From Pseudomonas lurida (lineage in GTDB: Bacteria; Pseudomonadota; Gammaproteobacteria; Pseudomonadales; Pseudomonadaceae), in assembly GCF_013522705.1 (NCBI RefSeq), contig NZ_JAAMRE010000023.1, positions 1 through 64,000 on the forward strand: 64,000 nt of DNA, in the 5' to 3' direction. The notes under the pieces were generated by a model, which saw only the letters and a list, made by a program, of their open reading frames with translations, made no database searches and was not told where the DNA came from. A program made the translations under genes and the position numbers. Numbering within the stretch: position 1 is the first letter of the stretch; the number at the start of each line of letters is the position of its first letter. Below are positions 34,594 to 43,671 of this stretch, one piece after another.

Positions 34594-36359
34594 TCACCAA
34601 GACCCGCCAGAAAGCCCGTCCATTTGCCATTTCGCGCTGGAGTGTCCAGCGCAAGCTGGTGCTGGCGTTCTGGTTGGTCAGTGTGATCCCCACCATGATC
34701 GCGGCGGAGCTGGCCGCCACCACGCTGTCGGAGATTTTCGACAGCAACGTGCGCATCTGGCTGCAGGAGTCGACCAAGATCGTCAAGGACGAGATCGGCG
34801 ATATCCTTCACGACAACGCACGCATGGCCAAGCTGTTCCTGCGCTACACCAGCCCGCCCGCGAGCAGACAGGCGGCCAAGCACGACCGGCTGACGGCGGA
34901 CATTGCCGATGCCACCGACATCGATGTGGTCGCGCTGATTCGCGTCAGTGACAACAAACCGGTGTTCAGCACTGCCGCCGACGACATCGTCAAACAGATC
35001 AGCCTGGCCAGGAACACCGTCTTGCAGACCGTGCAGGTGGGCGGCGTGTCCACCGGCATCGTGGTCTCGACCTTCGAGACCACCCAGGACGGCGTGGATT
35101 ACGTGCTGCTGGTCGGCACCTACCTGGACAGCAGCTTCCTCACCAGCGTGGCCGATGTGCATTCCCTCGACCTGCGGCTGTACCTGGCCAACCCGGAAGG
35201 GTTCTCGGAGATTTTCTCGACCCAGCGTTTCGAGGATCACCCCTCGCGCATCCCCAAGGATGTCGAGGCGGCGATGCGCAGCACGCGCCAACCCAGCGAG
35301 CAGTTCACCCATAACTACAGCGGGCTGTACTGGCCGATCTTCAACGATGCCGGCGAGTTGCAAGGCGTGATTTTCAGCGGGTTGCTGCGCCACACCAGCC
35401 TGGTGGGGCTGGTCAACCAGAGCAACCTGTTCGTGCTGATCTTCCTGCTCAGCTCGGCGCTGTCACTGGCCGCCGGGGTGCTGGTGTCGCGGCGCCTGAC
35501 CCGGCCGCTGCGGGATCTGTCCCAGGGCGTGAGCGCGGTGATCTCCGGCGATTACGCACACCGCGTCGAGGTCAGCGGCGGCGACGAATTGGCGCAGTTG
35601 AGCAGCACCTTCAATCACATGACCGAGCGCCTGGGCGAATTGCACCAGCTCGAAGCCCAGTTGCGCCGCCGCGACCGCCTGCACGCGCTGGGCGAAGTCG
35701 CCATGGGCCTGGCTCACGAGATCCGCAACCCATTGGGCATCATCAAGACCGCCACCCAGTTACTGCACCGCCGCGCCGACCTGCCGGCCGGCGACAAGCG
35801 CCACCTTGAATACGTGATCAGCGAAGTCAGCCGCATCAATGACCTGATCACCGAATTCCTCGACTTCGCCAAGCCCAACCCGCCGCTGCGCGTGGTGCAG
35901 CCGGCGCGGGCGCTGGTGGAGGAGATCCTCGGCTTCTGCGCGCCGGAGCTGGCCACCCATAACATCGATGCGCAGATCGACGACCAGGCGCCGGGCGCGA
36001 CGCTGTATGCCGACGCCCGGCAACTCAAGCAGGCCTGCCTCAACCTGATTATCAACGCCATCGACGCCATGCCCGACGGCGGGCGTTTGACCCTGGGCAT
36101 CCGCAGCGTCGGCGAGAATACGGTCATCAGCATTGCCGACAGCGGCCAAGGCATTCCTGCCGAGATGATCGAGCGTATCTTTACGCCGTTCGTCACCACC
36201 AAGGCCTCCGGCACCGGGCTGGGCCTGGCCAAGGTCTATTCGATCATGGAAAGTCACGACGCCAGCATTGAATGCACAAGTGAGAAAGAGGCCGGCGCCA
36301 CGTTCAGCCTGTACATTCCGGCGCGGGGCGAAGACGAGGAGGACAGTCATGACGCATAA
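34590..36359 (+). CDS. NtrB-class membrane sensor histidine kinase
   Basis: A 589-residue sensor kinase. An N-terminal membrane helix (about 22-45), a periplasmic sensor region (about 50-270, Cache-like), a second helix (about 275-295), HAMP (RRLTRPLRDLSQGVSAVISG), HisKA with H376 in MGLAHEIRNPLGIIK, and HATPase (NLIINAIDAM, DSGQGIP, GTGLGLAKVYSI) follow in order. The short HisKA-HATPase module and adjacent NtrC-type partner fit the NtrB/DctB class. The periplasmic domain should sense the signal that turns the operon on. It overlaps the acyltransferase gene by 4 and the regulator gene by 11 bases. Confidence 0.88.
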   Translation: MITKTRQKARPFAISRWSVQRKLVLAFWLVSVIPTMIAAELAATTLSEIFDSNVRIWLQESTKIVKDEIGDILHDNARMAKLFLRYTSPPASRQAAKHDRLTADIADATDIDVVALIRVSDNKPVFSTAADDIVKQISLARNTVLQTVQVGGVSTGIVVSTFETTQDGVDYVLLVGTYLDSSFLTSVADVHSLDLRLYLANPEGFSEIFSTQRFEDHPSRIPKDVEAAMRSTRQPSEQFTHNYSGLYWPIFNDAGELQGVIFSGLLRHTSLVGLVNQSNLFVLIFLLSSALSLAAGVLVSRRLTRPLRDLSQGVSAVISGDYAHRVEVSGGDELAQLSSTFNHMTERLGELHQLEAQLRRRDRLHALGEVAMGLAHEIRNPLGIIKTATQLLHRRADLPAGDKRHLEYVISEVSRINDLITEFLDFAKPNPPLRVVQPARALVEEILGFCAPELATHNIDAQIDDQAPGATLYADARQLKQACLNLIINAIDAMPDGGRLTLGIRSVGENTVISIADSGQGIPAEMIERIFTPFVTTKASGTGLGLAKVYSIMESHDASIECTSEKEAGATFSLYIPARGEDEEDSHDA

Positions 36360-37746
36360 CGTATTGGTGGTCGACGACGAGCCCAAACTCTGTGATTTGC
36401 TCTCGTCGGCCCTGGGCCAGAATGGCATCCAGGTGTTTACCGCCGGCAACGGCCTGCACGCGCTCAAGGTGCTGGAGCAGGAAGACATCGACCTGGTGAT
36501 CAGCGACTGGCGCATGCCGGGCATGGACGGGCCGGCACTGCTGGCGGAAATCAAGACGCGCTATCCCCAGGTGCCGGTGATCGTGATGACCGCCTACAGC
36601 ACGGTAAAAAACGCCGTGCAGTCGATGCGCAACGGCGCTTATGACTACATCGCCAAGCCGTTCGATATCGACGAGCTGGACATCACCGTGGCCAAGGCTC
36701 TGCAATTTCGCGACATCCTGCGCGACAACGCACGCCTGCGCGCCGAGCTGGACGAACACGCGCAGTTCGATAGCCTGGTGGGCGATAGCCCGGCGTTTCG
36801 CAAGGTGCTGCAGGCGGTGGATTCCGTGCGTGACAGCAGCGCCACCATCCTGCTGACCGGCGAGAGCGGCACCGGCAAGGAAATGGTGGCCCGCGCCATT
36901 CACAAGCACGGTAGCCGTGCCGACCAACCCTTCGTGGCGGTCAACTGCGCGGCGATTCCCGAAGGCCTGCTGGAGAGCGAGATGTTCGGGCATCGCAAGG
37001 GCGCGTTCACCGGCGCGGTGTCGGACCGGGTCGGGCGCTTCCAGCAGGCGGACAAGGGCACGCTGTTTCTGGATGAAGTGGGCGATATGCCCCTGGCGTT
37101 GCAGGCCAAGATCCTGCGCGCCTTGCAGGAGCGGGTGATCGAGCCGGTGGGTGACCCGCGCGAGCGCAAGGTGGACGTGCGCGTAATCGCCGCCACCAAT
37201 AAAAACCTGCTGGAGGCGGTGGCCAACAAGGAGTTTCGCGAAGACCTGTATTACCGCCTCAATGTGTTCCCGATCCCGCTGCCGGCCCTGCGCGAGCGGG
37301 TGGAAGACATCGCACCCCTGGCCCGGCATTTCGCCCAGACCCTGAGCGCCACGGCGGGCAAGCGGATCACCGGCTTCAGCCCTGAGGCGTTGCAGGCCAT
37401 GGCGGCTTATCACTGGCCGGGCAATATCCGTGAACTGCAGAACTGCGTGGAACGCGCGACCATTGTGGCCGCCACGCCGGTGATCGAAGACATTGATTTG
37501 CCGGGTTATCTGTTTGCGTCCAAGCCGAGCGAGGGCGGCGTGACGACGATTCTCAGCGACGGACCGGGCATTCCCCAGGACCTGGATGCGGCGCTGGCCG
37601 AGGTCGAGAAAGCCTACATCCTTGCGGCGTTGCAGGAGAGCAACGGCGTGCAGGCCGCGGCGGCGGCCAAGATCGGGATTTCCGAGAGAAGCTTCTGGTA
37701 TCGGTTGAAGAAGCTGGGCATCCAGGTCGACAAGATCGTCCGTTGA
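36349..37746 (+). CDS. NtrC-type sigma-54-dependent response regulator
   Basis: A 465-residue bacterial enhancer-binding protein. The receiver (1-120) has VLVVDDEPKLCDLL, DLVISDWRMPGMDG and AKPFD. The AAA+ domain (about 145-370) has Walker A GESGTGKEMVARAI, an intact GAFTGA loop (RKGAFTGAVSD), Walker B TLFLDEVGDM and the arginine-finger region. A Fis-type helix-turn-helix (AAAAAKIGISERSFWYRLKK) ends the protein. The ATG at 36349 has GAGGAGG 7 bases upstream and lies inside the kinase gene; an in-frame start at 36268 is rejected. It is the last gene of the operon and the obvious activator of the sigma-54 promoter at 30373. Confidence 0.92.
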   Translation: MTHNVLVVDDEPKLCDLLSSALGQNGIQVFTAGNGLHALKVLEQEDIDLVISDWRMPGMDGPALLAEIKTRYPQVPVIVMTAYSTVKNAVQSMRNGAYDYIAKPFDIDELDITVAKALQFRDILRDNARLRAELDEHAQFDSLVGDSPAFRKVLQAVDSVRDSSATILLTGESGTGKEMVARAIHKHGSRADQPFVAVNCAAIPEGLLESEMFGHRKGAFTGAVSDRVGRFQQADKGTLFLDEVGDMPLALQAKILRALQERVIEPVGDPRERKVDVRVIAATNKNLLEAVANKEFREDLYYRLNVFPIPLPALRERVEDIAPLARHFAQTLSATAGKRITGFSPEALQAMAAYHWPGNIRELQNCVERATIVAATPVIEDIDLPGYLFASKPSEGGVTTILSDGPGIPQDLDAALAEVEKAYILAALQESNGVQAAAAAKIGISERSFWYRLKKLGIQVDKIVR

Positions 37747-37762
37747 CTCAACCAGGATAAAA

Positions 37763-37853
37763 CTGTGGGAGGGGGCTTGCCCCCGATTGCAGTGGCCCAG
37801 TTACAGATGAGCTGACTGTCACACAGCTATCGGGGGCAAGCCCCTTCCCACAG
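37763..37853. repeat. REPIN
   Basis: CTGTGGGAGGGGGCTTGCCC at 37763, continuing CCCGAT, and its near-perfect inverse ATCGGGGGCAAGCCCCTTCC at 37829, continuing CACAG, enclose about 40 bases. It lies between the convergent NtrC-type regulator and glpM genes. Confidence 0.85.
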
Positions 37854-37870
37854 TTTTTGACCGAGTCCGG

Positions 37871-38209
37871 TCATGTATGGAGGCGTACCCAGATGCTCAC
37901 CAGGATTGTGGCGGCGATCAGCCAAGCCAGCGCCGCCACGGCTAAAGAAGCCTCCAGGCGCATTCGGTCCACCATCACATACAACGCAGCCAGGTACACA
38001 AAGTACGGAATGATCGACCACATGCCGAACAGGATGGTGGTCTTCAAGTCTTCCACCGAGCGGCCTTTGCCGACGATGTAGTGGGCGATCAGCGCAAAGG
38101 TCGGGAACAGCGGCACCAGCCCTGCGATGTAATAGTTTTTGGTCTTGGCCAGCGCGGCCAGTATCAGCACCACCGCCGCGCCCAGGGCGGCCTTCAGAAA
38201 CAGATCCAT
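37871..38209 (-). CDS. glpM: GlpM family membrane protein
   Basis: A 112-residue integral membrane protein with four hydrophobic segments, matching Pseudomonas GlpM (AALAKTKNYYIAGLVPLFPT; ALIAHYIVGKGRSVEDLKTT). GlpM was linked to alginate production in P. aeruginosa, and its molecular activity is unknown. The ATG shares one base with the aauR stop (TGATG), so the gene may be translated by coupling to aauR even though it is named for the glycerol locus. The glp genes themselves are about 7 kb away here. Confidence 0.85.
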   Translation of the reverse strand: MDLFLKAALGAAVVLILAALAKTKNYYIAGLVPLFPTFALIAHYIVGKGRSVEDLKTTILFGMWSIIPYFVYLAALYVMVDRMRLEASLAVAALAWLIAATILVSIWVRLHT

Positions 38210-39546
38210 CAGTGGCTCAACCCGTATTTTTTGACCTTGTCGAACAGCGTGGTCTTGGCCATTCCCAATTCCTGGCTGGCCTGGGTCAGGTTGCCGCCGC
38301 TGCGTTGCAGGGCGTCCATCAGCAGGTTGCGTTCAAAGGCTTCCACCGCCTCGGTAAAGGCCAACCCCTGGCCGCCGCTGCCGGCGCCGCTTTTCTTGAA
38401 CGCGGGCAGGCCCAGGGCGAAGCGTTCGGCGACGTTGCGCAGTTCGCGGACATTGCCGGGCCAGTCGTGGCTCATCAGGCTGGACAGGGTCTGGTTGTCC
38501 AGCTCCGGCGCTGTGCGGTCGAAGCGCAGGGACGACTGCTGCAGGAAATGTTCGAACAGTTGCAGGATGTCTTCGCGGCGCTCGCGCAGGGGCGGCAGCT
38601 CCAGGGTCACCACGTTGAGGCGGTAATACAGATCGCTGCGAAACTGACCGGCGCGGCTCAGTTCGTCCAGATCGGATTTAGTGGCCGCAATGACCCGGCA
38701 ATCCACCGCCACGCTCTGGTTGGACCCCAGCCGTTCCAGGGTGCGTTCCTGCAGGACCCGCAGTAATTTGATCTGCAGGTTGATCGGCATGCTTTCCACT
38801 TCATCGAGAAACAGCGTGCCTTCGTGGGCGTGTTCGATCTTGCCGATGCGTCGCTTGCCCGCGCCGGTGAAGGCATTGGCCTCGTGGCCGAAAATCTCGC
38901 TTTCGAAGAGGTTTTCCGGCAGGCCACCGCAGTTCAGGGCGACAAATTGGTGGGCGTGACGCCGGCTGAAATCGTGCAGGCAACGGGCGACCAGTTCCTT
39001 GCCGGTACCGGTTTCGCCTTCGATCAGCACGTTGGCCGACGTGTCGGCGACGTTGGCGATCAGCTCGCGCAGGCTCTGCATGGCCGGCGAGCGCCCGATG
39101 ATGCGGCCTTCCAGGGAGTCGCGCTCGGCCAGTTGACGACGCAGCGCCCAGACTTCCCGCGCCAGCCCGCGCTGCTCCAGGGCGCGTCGGGCGACGTCCA
39201 CCAGGCGTTCGGGGGAGAAGGGTTTTTCCATGAAGTCATAGGCGCCGTTGCGCATTGCGCCGACGGCCATTGAAATATCGCCATGCCCGGTGATCAGCAC
39301 CACCGGCAGGCTTTTATCCAGCGCCTTGAGGCGGGTGAGCAGCTCCAGGCCGTCGATGCCCGGCAGGCGAATATCGCTGATGACAATGCCGGCGAAGTTC
39401 TCGCCGACGCGCTTCAAGGCTTCCTCGGCGCTGCCCACGCCCACGCTGGTGATGTCCTCCAGCGCCAGGGCCTGCTGGCAACCGAGCAGCACATGGGGGT
39501 CGTCTTCGACGATCAGGACGGTGAGGTCGTTGCGGTCTGTATTCAT
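38209..39546 (-). CDS. aauR: Acidic amino acid response regulator AauR (NtrC/DctD class)
   Basis: A 445-residue enhancer-binding regulator. The receiver has VLIVEDDPHVLLGCQQA, VISDIRLPGIDGL and EKPFSP. The AAA+ domain has Walker A GETGTGKELVARCL and Walker B GTLFLDEVESM. A Fis-type HTH (LTQASQELGMAKTTLFDKVK) ends it. The sigma-54 contact loop reads NAFTGA (224-229), not GAFTGA. In P. putida the same gene order encodes AauR-AauS, which activates acidic amino acid uptake and glutaminase/asparaginase. The identification rests on this order and on the TTCGG-N4-CCGAA site before aatJ. It overlaps aauS by 4 bases. Confidence 0.85.
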   Translation of the reverse strand: MNTDRNDLTVLIVEDDPHVLLGCQQALALEDITSVGVGSAEEALKRVGENFAGIVISDIRLPGIDGLELLTRLKALDKSLPVVLITGHGDISMAVGAMRNGAYDFMEKPFSPERLVDVARRALEQRGLAREVWALRRQLAERDSLEGRIIGRSPAMQSLRELIANVADTSANVLIEGETGTGKELVARCLHDFSRRHAHQFVALNCGGLPENLFESEIFGHEANAFTGAGKRRIGKIEHAHEGTLFLDEVESMPINLQIKLLRVLQERTLERLGSNQSVAVDCRVIAATKSDLDELSRAGQFRSDLYYRLNVVTLELPPLRERREDILQLFEHFLQQSSLRFDRTAPELDNQTLSSLMSHDWPGNVRELRNVAERFALGLPAFKKSGAGSGGQGLAFTEAVEAFERNLLMDALQRSGGNLTQASQELGMAKTTLFDKVKKYGLSH

Positions 39547-41444
39547 GTCGACTCAGTGGGTTGAGCGCCCGCCAACGGCAGGCTCAGGACAAAGGCCGTA
39601 CCACCACTGGCCGGATGCTCCACGGCGAGGTTGCCACCCGTGGCGGCCGCCAGGCTGGCCGACAGGGTCAGGCCCAGGCCCAGGCCCTGTTCGCCGGGTT
39701 TGGTGGTAAAGAACGGTTCGAACAAATGCTTGCGCGCCTCGGGGTCGATGCCGTGGCCATTGTCGCGCACCTGCAGGCGGTACTTGCCCTCGCTGCCGCT
39801 GCCTTCCAGCCACAGTTCGGGGGCCGGTTGCGCCTGCATGGCGTCAAGGGCGTTGCCGATCAGGTTGACCAGGATCTGCTCCAGGCGGGTCTGATCGATC
39901 TGCAAGGCAGCGTCGGCGAAGTCTCGGTGCAGGGTCAGCGGCAAGTTGTCCAGACGCGCGCCCAGCACCTGGAACGCGGCGTCCACCGCTTTGGCCAGGC
40001 TGGCCTCGCCCTGGTCATCACCGCGCCGGGCAAAGGAGCGCAGGCTGGCGGTGATGCGGCCCATGCGGTCGATCAGTTCGTTGATCGTCTTGAGGTTGGC
40101 GCTGGCGGTGTCCAGCGCGCCGCGCTCAAGAAAACGCACAGTGTTGCCGGACAACGTGCGCAGCGCGGCCAATGGCTGGTTGAGTTCATGGGCGATGCTG
40201 GTGGACATCTGGCCGATGGCCGCGAGTTTGCCGGCCTGTACCAGTTCATCCTGGGCACGGCGCAGGGTTTCTTCGGCCTGGCGCCGTTCGCGGATCTGCC
40301 CCTTGAGCCGTTCGTTGCTGGCGCGCAGGTCGGTGGTGCGTTCGGCAATCCTGCGCTCCAGCTGGCTGTTGGCTTCCTGCAAGGCTTCCCGCGCGGCGAG
40401 GCGGGTGGCGATGACCTTGCGTCGCTCGTTCCAGGCGATCAGCAGGAAGGCGACCAGGCCGAAGGCCACTGCCACCAGGATGCCCTGGTTGATGGCCGCG
40501 CGACGCAGGTCGTTGAGCGGGGTGAGCAGGGTAAAGCTCCACGGTGTGTCGTTGAGCGGACGAGTTTGCGCCAGGTAGCTGACGGCGTGCTCGTCATTGA
40601 CCACTTCGCTGTTAGCCGGGAAGGTCAGTTTTTCGGTGCCTTCCTTCAAACGCTCGCGGGCCAGGGGCTCCAGCTCGTTCAAGGTGGCCCAGTAGTATTG
40701 CAGGCTGTGGGCCAGGCGTTCCTTGACCTCATCGCTCAGTGGGCGCACGGCCTTGAGACGGCGGGCCGGGTCGCTGGAGAGGATGATGATGCCGTTCTCG
40801 TCGCTCACGAATGCTTCGAGGCGCGCGCGCTGCCAGCGTTCTTCGAGGGCTTCGAGGCGCACTTTGACCACGGCGACGCCGATGATCTTGCCGTGCTCTT
40901 CCAGGCCATGGGCGAGGTAATAGCCGGGCTCGCCGTTGGTGCTGCCGATGCCGTAGAAACGGCCGGGCTGGCCGCGCACGGCGTTCTGGAAATAGGCGCG
41001 GAAAGACAGGTCTTCACCCTGGTAACTGTCGGCATCGCGCCAATTACTGGTGGCGAGCACGCGGCCAGTGGTGTCCATCACGTAGATGGCGCGGCTGCGG
41101 CTGCGACGGTTCAGGCCTTCGAGGTATTCGTTGACGGCTTTGCGGGTTTCCTGATTCGGATCGGCCAGCAGTGTGGAGACGCTGGTTTCCAGCTCCAGCA
41201 GACTGGGCAGGTAGGTGTACTTGCTGATCTCGCTTTCGACGGTGCGGGCATGCAGTTCCAGTTGGCGCTCGCCATTGTCACTGAGGGTGCGGATGCCATA
41301 GTACTCGCTGATCCAGAAGCCGATGTAACCCAGGCCGACCATCAGGGCGATGATCAACGGCGGCAGGAACAACTGGCGAATCAGACGAGGTTTCACGGCA
41401 AGTGATGGCGGTGCGGCGCGAAATTGGTTGGGGTCGCATTTCAT
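39543..41444 (-). CDS. aauS: Acidic amino acid sensor kinase AauS (DctB class)
   Basis: A 633-residue DctB-type sensor kinase. A membrane helix (about 25-45), a large double-Cache periplasmic domain (about 50-315), a second helix (about 320-340), a coiled coil, HisKA (MSTSIAHELNQPLAALRTLS) and HATPase (NLIGNALDAM, DNGHGIDP, GLGLGLTLS) follow in order. It senses acidic amino acids in P. putida. The frame allows a GTG one codon before the ATG at 41444; the ATG has better spacing from AAGG. It lies downstream of aatP with a REP element between, and overlaps aauR by 4 bases. Confidence 0.87.
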   Translation of the reverse strand: MKCDPNQFRAAPPSLAVKPRLIRQLFLPPLIIALMVGLGYIGFWISEYYGIRTLSDNGERQLELHARTVESEISKYTYLPSLLELETSVSTLLADPNQETRKAVNEYLEGLNRRSRSRAIYVMDTTGRVLATSNWRDADSYQGEDLSFRAYFQNAVRGQPGRFYGIGSTNGEPGYYLAHGLEEHGKIIGVAVVKVRLEALEERWQRARLEAFVSDENGIIILSSDPARRLKAVRPLSDEVKERLAHSLQYYWATLNELEPLARERLKEGTEKLTFPANSEVVNDEHAVSYLAQTRPLNDTPWSFTLLTPLNDLRRAAINQGILVAVAFGLVAFLLIAWNERRKVIATRLAAREALQEANSQLERRIAERTTDLRASNERLKGQIRERRQAEETLRRAQDELVQAGKLAAIGQMSTSIAHELNQPLAALRTLSGNTVRFLERGALDTASANLKTINELIDRMGRITASLRSFARRGDDQGEASLAKAVDAAFQVLGARLDNLPLTLHRDFADAALQIDQTRLEQILVNLIGNALDAMQAQPAPELWLEGSGSEGKYRLQVRDNGHGIDPEARKHLFEPFFTTKPGEQGLGLGLTLSASLAAATGGNLAVEHPASGGTAFVLSLPLAGAQPTEST

Positions 41445-41475
41445 CACAGATGCCTTGGGTCAACCAGAGCTGCCA

Positions 41476-41503
41476 TGTAGGAGGGGACTTGCCCCCTCCC
41501 ACA
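41476..41503. repeat. REP element between aatP and aauS
   Basis: TGTAGGAGGGG-ACTTG-CCCCCTCCCACA is a single REP palindrome just past the aatP stop. It could form an mRNA hairpin that separates expression of the transporter and regulator genes. Confidence 0.65.
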
Positions 41504-41522
41504 CTGGCTCGGGCTTAATTGC

Positions 41523-42257
41523 TTAGTGCTGCAGGATTTTCTCGAGGAAGTGCTGCGCGCGCTCCGAGCGGGCGCTGATGTCGCCGAAGAACTCTTCCTT
41601 CGGGCAGTCTTCGATGATCTTGCCGGCGTCCATGAAGATCACGCGGTCGGCCACTTTACGCGCGAAGCCCATTTCGTGGGTCACGCACATCATGGTCATG
41701 CCTTCCTGGGCCAACTGCACCATCACGTCCAACACTTCGTTGACCATTTCCGGGTCCAACGCCGAGGTCGGTTCGTCGAACAGCATGACGATCGGGTCCA
41801 TGGCCAGGGCGCGGGCAATCGCCACACGTTGCTGCTGGCCACCGGAGAGCTGGCCAGGGTGCTTGTGGGCGTGTGCCGACAGGCCGACGCGCTCAAGCAG
41901 TTGCAGGCCTTTCTTGGTGGCCTCTTCCTTGCTACGGCCGAGCACCTTGATCTGCGCGATGGTCAGGTTTTCGGTGATGGTCAGGTGCGGGAACAGCTCG
42001 AAGTGCTGGAACACCATACCGACGCGCGAGCGCAGTTTCGGCAGGTTGGTCTTCGGGTCGGCGATGGAGGTGCCATCGACGACGATGTCGCCTTTCTGGA
42101 ACGGTTCCAGCGCATTCACGCACTTGATCAGGGTGGATTTGCCCGAGCCGGACGGCCCGCACACCACGATCACTTCGCCTTTTTTAACCTCGGTGCTGCA
42201 ATCGGTCAGCACCTGGAAGTCGCCATACCACTTGTTGATGTTCTTGATAGAGATCAT
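41523..42257 (-). CDS. aatP: Glutamate/aspartate ABC transporter ATPase AatP
   Basis: A 244-residue polar amino acid ABC ATPase of the GlnQ/GltL type. Walker A is GPSGSGKST, the signature LSGGQQQRVAIARALAM and Walker B IVMLFDEPTSALDPE, with the switch histidine in CVTHEMGFA. It powers the AatQM permease in uptake of glutamate and aspartate. Its start overlaps the aatM stop by 4 bases. The length is typical of the family. Confidence 0.92.
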   Translation of the reverse strand: MISIKNINKWYGDFQVLTDCSTEVKKGEVIVVCGPSGSGKSTLIKCVNALEPFQKGDIVVDGTSIADPKTNLPKLRSRVGMVFQHFELFPHLTITENLTIAQIKVLGRSKEEATKKGLQLLERVGLSAHAHKHPGQLSGGQQQRVAIARALAMDPIVMLFDEPTSALDPEMVNEVLDVMVQLAQEGMTMMCVTHEMGFARKVADRVIFMDAGKIIEDCPKEEFFGDISARSERAQHFLEKILQH

Positions 42258-42925
42258 ACGGCAAACCTTTTTTGCAGACGCTTGACCAGCAGCGAGGCGG
42301 AAAAGCTGATGATGAAGTAGACGACACCGGCGAAGATCAGGAACTCATTGGAGCGGCCGATGATGTCGCCGTTGGAGCGGGCGGAGTTGAGGAAGTCCAC
42401 CAGGCCCACGGTGTAGACCAGCGAGGTGTCCTGGAACAGGATGATCGACTGTTGCAGCAGCAACGGGGTCATCTTGCGGAACGCCTGGGGCAGGATGATC
42501 AGGCGCATGGTCTGGCCATAGGTCATGCCCATCGCCTGCGCCGCCGCCATCTGGCCCTTGGGGATCGACTGCACGCCGGCCCGCACGATTTCACAGAAGT
42601 ACGCGGCTTCGAACATCATGAACGCCACGACGCAGGAGGTGAACGCACCGATCGGGGTGTCTTCTCCGGTGATCCAGCGCAGCACGAACGGTACCGCGAG
42701 GTAGAACCAGGTAATCACCAGCAACAGGGGGATCGAGCGGAAATAGTTCACATAGGCGCCGGCCAGCCGCGACAGCAGTTTACTGGACGACAGGCGCATC
42801 AGCGCGAGGAGCGTGCCCAGGATAATGCCGCCCACCACGCCCATGACCATCAGCTTCAAGGTCATGACCATGCCGTTCCACAGGCCCGGTATGGCGGGGA
42901 TGATGCCGCTGAAATCGAGTTCCAT
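42254..42925 (-). CDS. aatM: Glutamate/aspartate ABC permease AatM
   Basis: A 223-residue inner-membrane permease of the GltK/HisM family with about five membrane segments and the EAA loop ATPase-contact motif (AAAQAMGMTYGQTMRLIILP). It pairs with AatQ. It overlaps aatQ by one base (stop TAA and start ATG share a base) and aatP by four. Confidence 0.9.
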   Translation of the reverse strand: MELDFSGIIPAIPGLWNGMVMTLKLMVMGVVGGIILGTLLALMRLSSSKLLSRLAGAYVNYFRSIPLLLVITWFYLAVPFVLRWITGEDTPIGAFTSCVVAFMMFEAAYFCEIVRAGVQSIPKGQMAAAQAMGMTYGQTMRLIILPQAFRKMTPLLLQQSIILFQDTSLVYTVGLVDFLNSARSNGDIIGRSNEFLIFAGVVYFIISFSASLLVKRLQKRFAV

Positions 42926-43671
42926 TATTTACCCCCCACGGAGATCAGGCCGGGCACTGCGACTTTCTTCTCGACCAGGCGCATCAGCAGCATCAGGCTC
43001 ATGTTCAGGGTGAAGTAGATCAGCGTGGCCAGGGTGAAGGCTTCGAACAGGTTGGCCGAGAACTCGGCGGTCTGTTTGGTTTGCGCCAGCAGTTCCATCA
43101 GGCCGATCAAGGACGCCACGGAGGAGTTCTTGAACACGTTGAGGAATTCCGAGGTGAGCGGCGGAATGATGATGCGGTAGGCCTGGGGCAGCAGCACGTT
43201 CCAGTAGATCTGGGGCAGCTTGAAGCCCATGGCGCGCGCGGCGGATTCCTGGCCACGCGGCAGCGCCTGGATACCGGTGCGCACTTGCTCGCACACACGG
43301 GCGGCGGTGAACAGGCCCAGGCACACGACGACGCTCAGGTAGGCCGAGGTGGTCGGGTTCAGGTCCTGCTTGTACCAGTCCTGCAGGTTCTGCGGCAGCA
43401 GGTCGGGCACCAGAAAGTACCAGATGAACAGCTGCACCAGCAGCGGTACGTTGCGGAACAGCTCCACGTAGCAGGTCGCGATGCCCGATACCAAACGGTT
43501 CGGCACGGTGCGCATGACCCCCAGAATGGAGCCCAGCAGCAAAGCGATGATCCATGCCACGACAGCGATGGCGATGGTCCAGCCCAAACCGGCGATGTAC
43601 CAGTCGAGATAGGTCTCGCTGCCCACGCCGGTGGACTTGAAGAACACGCCCCAGTCCCAGTTGTAATTCAT
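42925..43671 (-). CDS. aatQ: Glutamate/aspartate ABC permease AatQ
   Basis: A 248-residue permease of the GltJ type, with the family's extended N-terminal part (MNYNWDWGVFFKSTGVGSET), about five membrane segments and the EAA motif ESAARAMGFKLPQIYWNVLL. The ATG at 43671 has GGGAGA about 6 bases upstream; a start 11 codons earlier lacks this. It is the second gene of the aat operon, 194 bases after aatJ, with a stable hairpin between. Confidence 0.9.
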   Translation of the reverse strand: MNYNWDWGVFFKSTGVGSETYLDWYIAGLGWTIAIAVVAWIIALLLGSILGVMRTVPNRLVSGIATCYVELFRNVPLLVQLFIWYFLVPDLLPQNLQDWYKQDLNPTTSAYLSVVVCLGLFTAARVCEQVRTGIQALPRGQESAARAMGFKLPQIYWNVLLPQAYRIIIPPLTSEFLNVFKNSSVASLIGLMELLAQTKQTAEFSANLFEAFTLATLIYFTLNMSLMLLMRLVEKKVAVPGLISVGGK

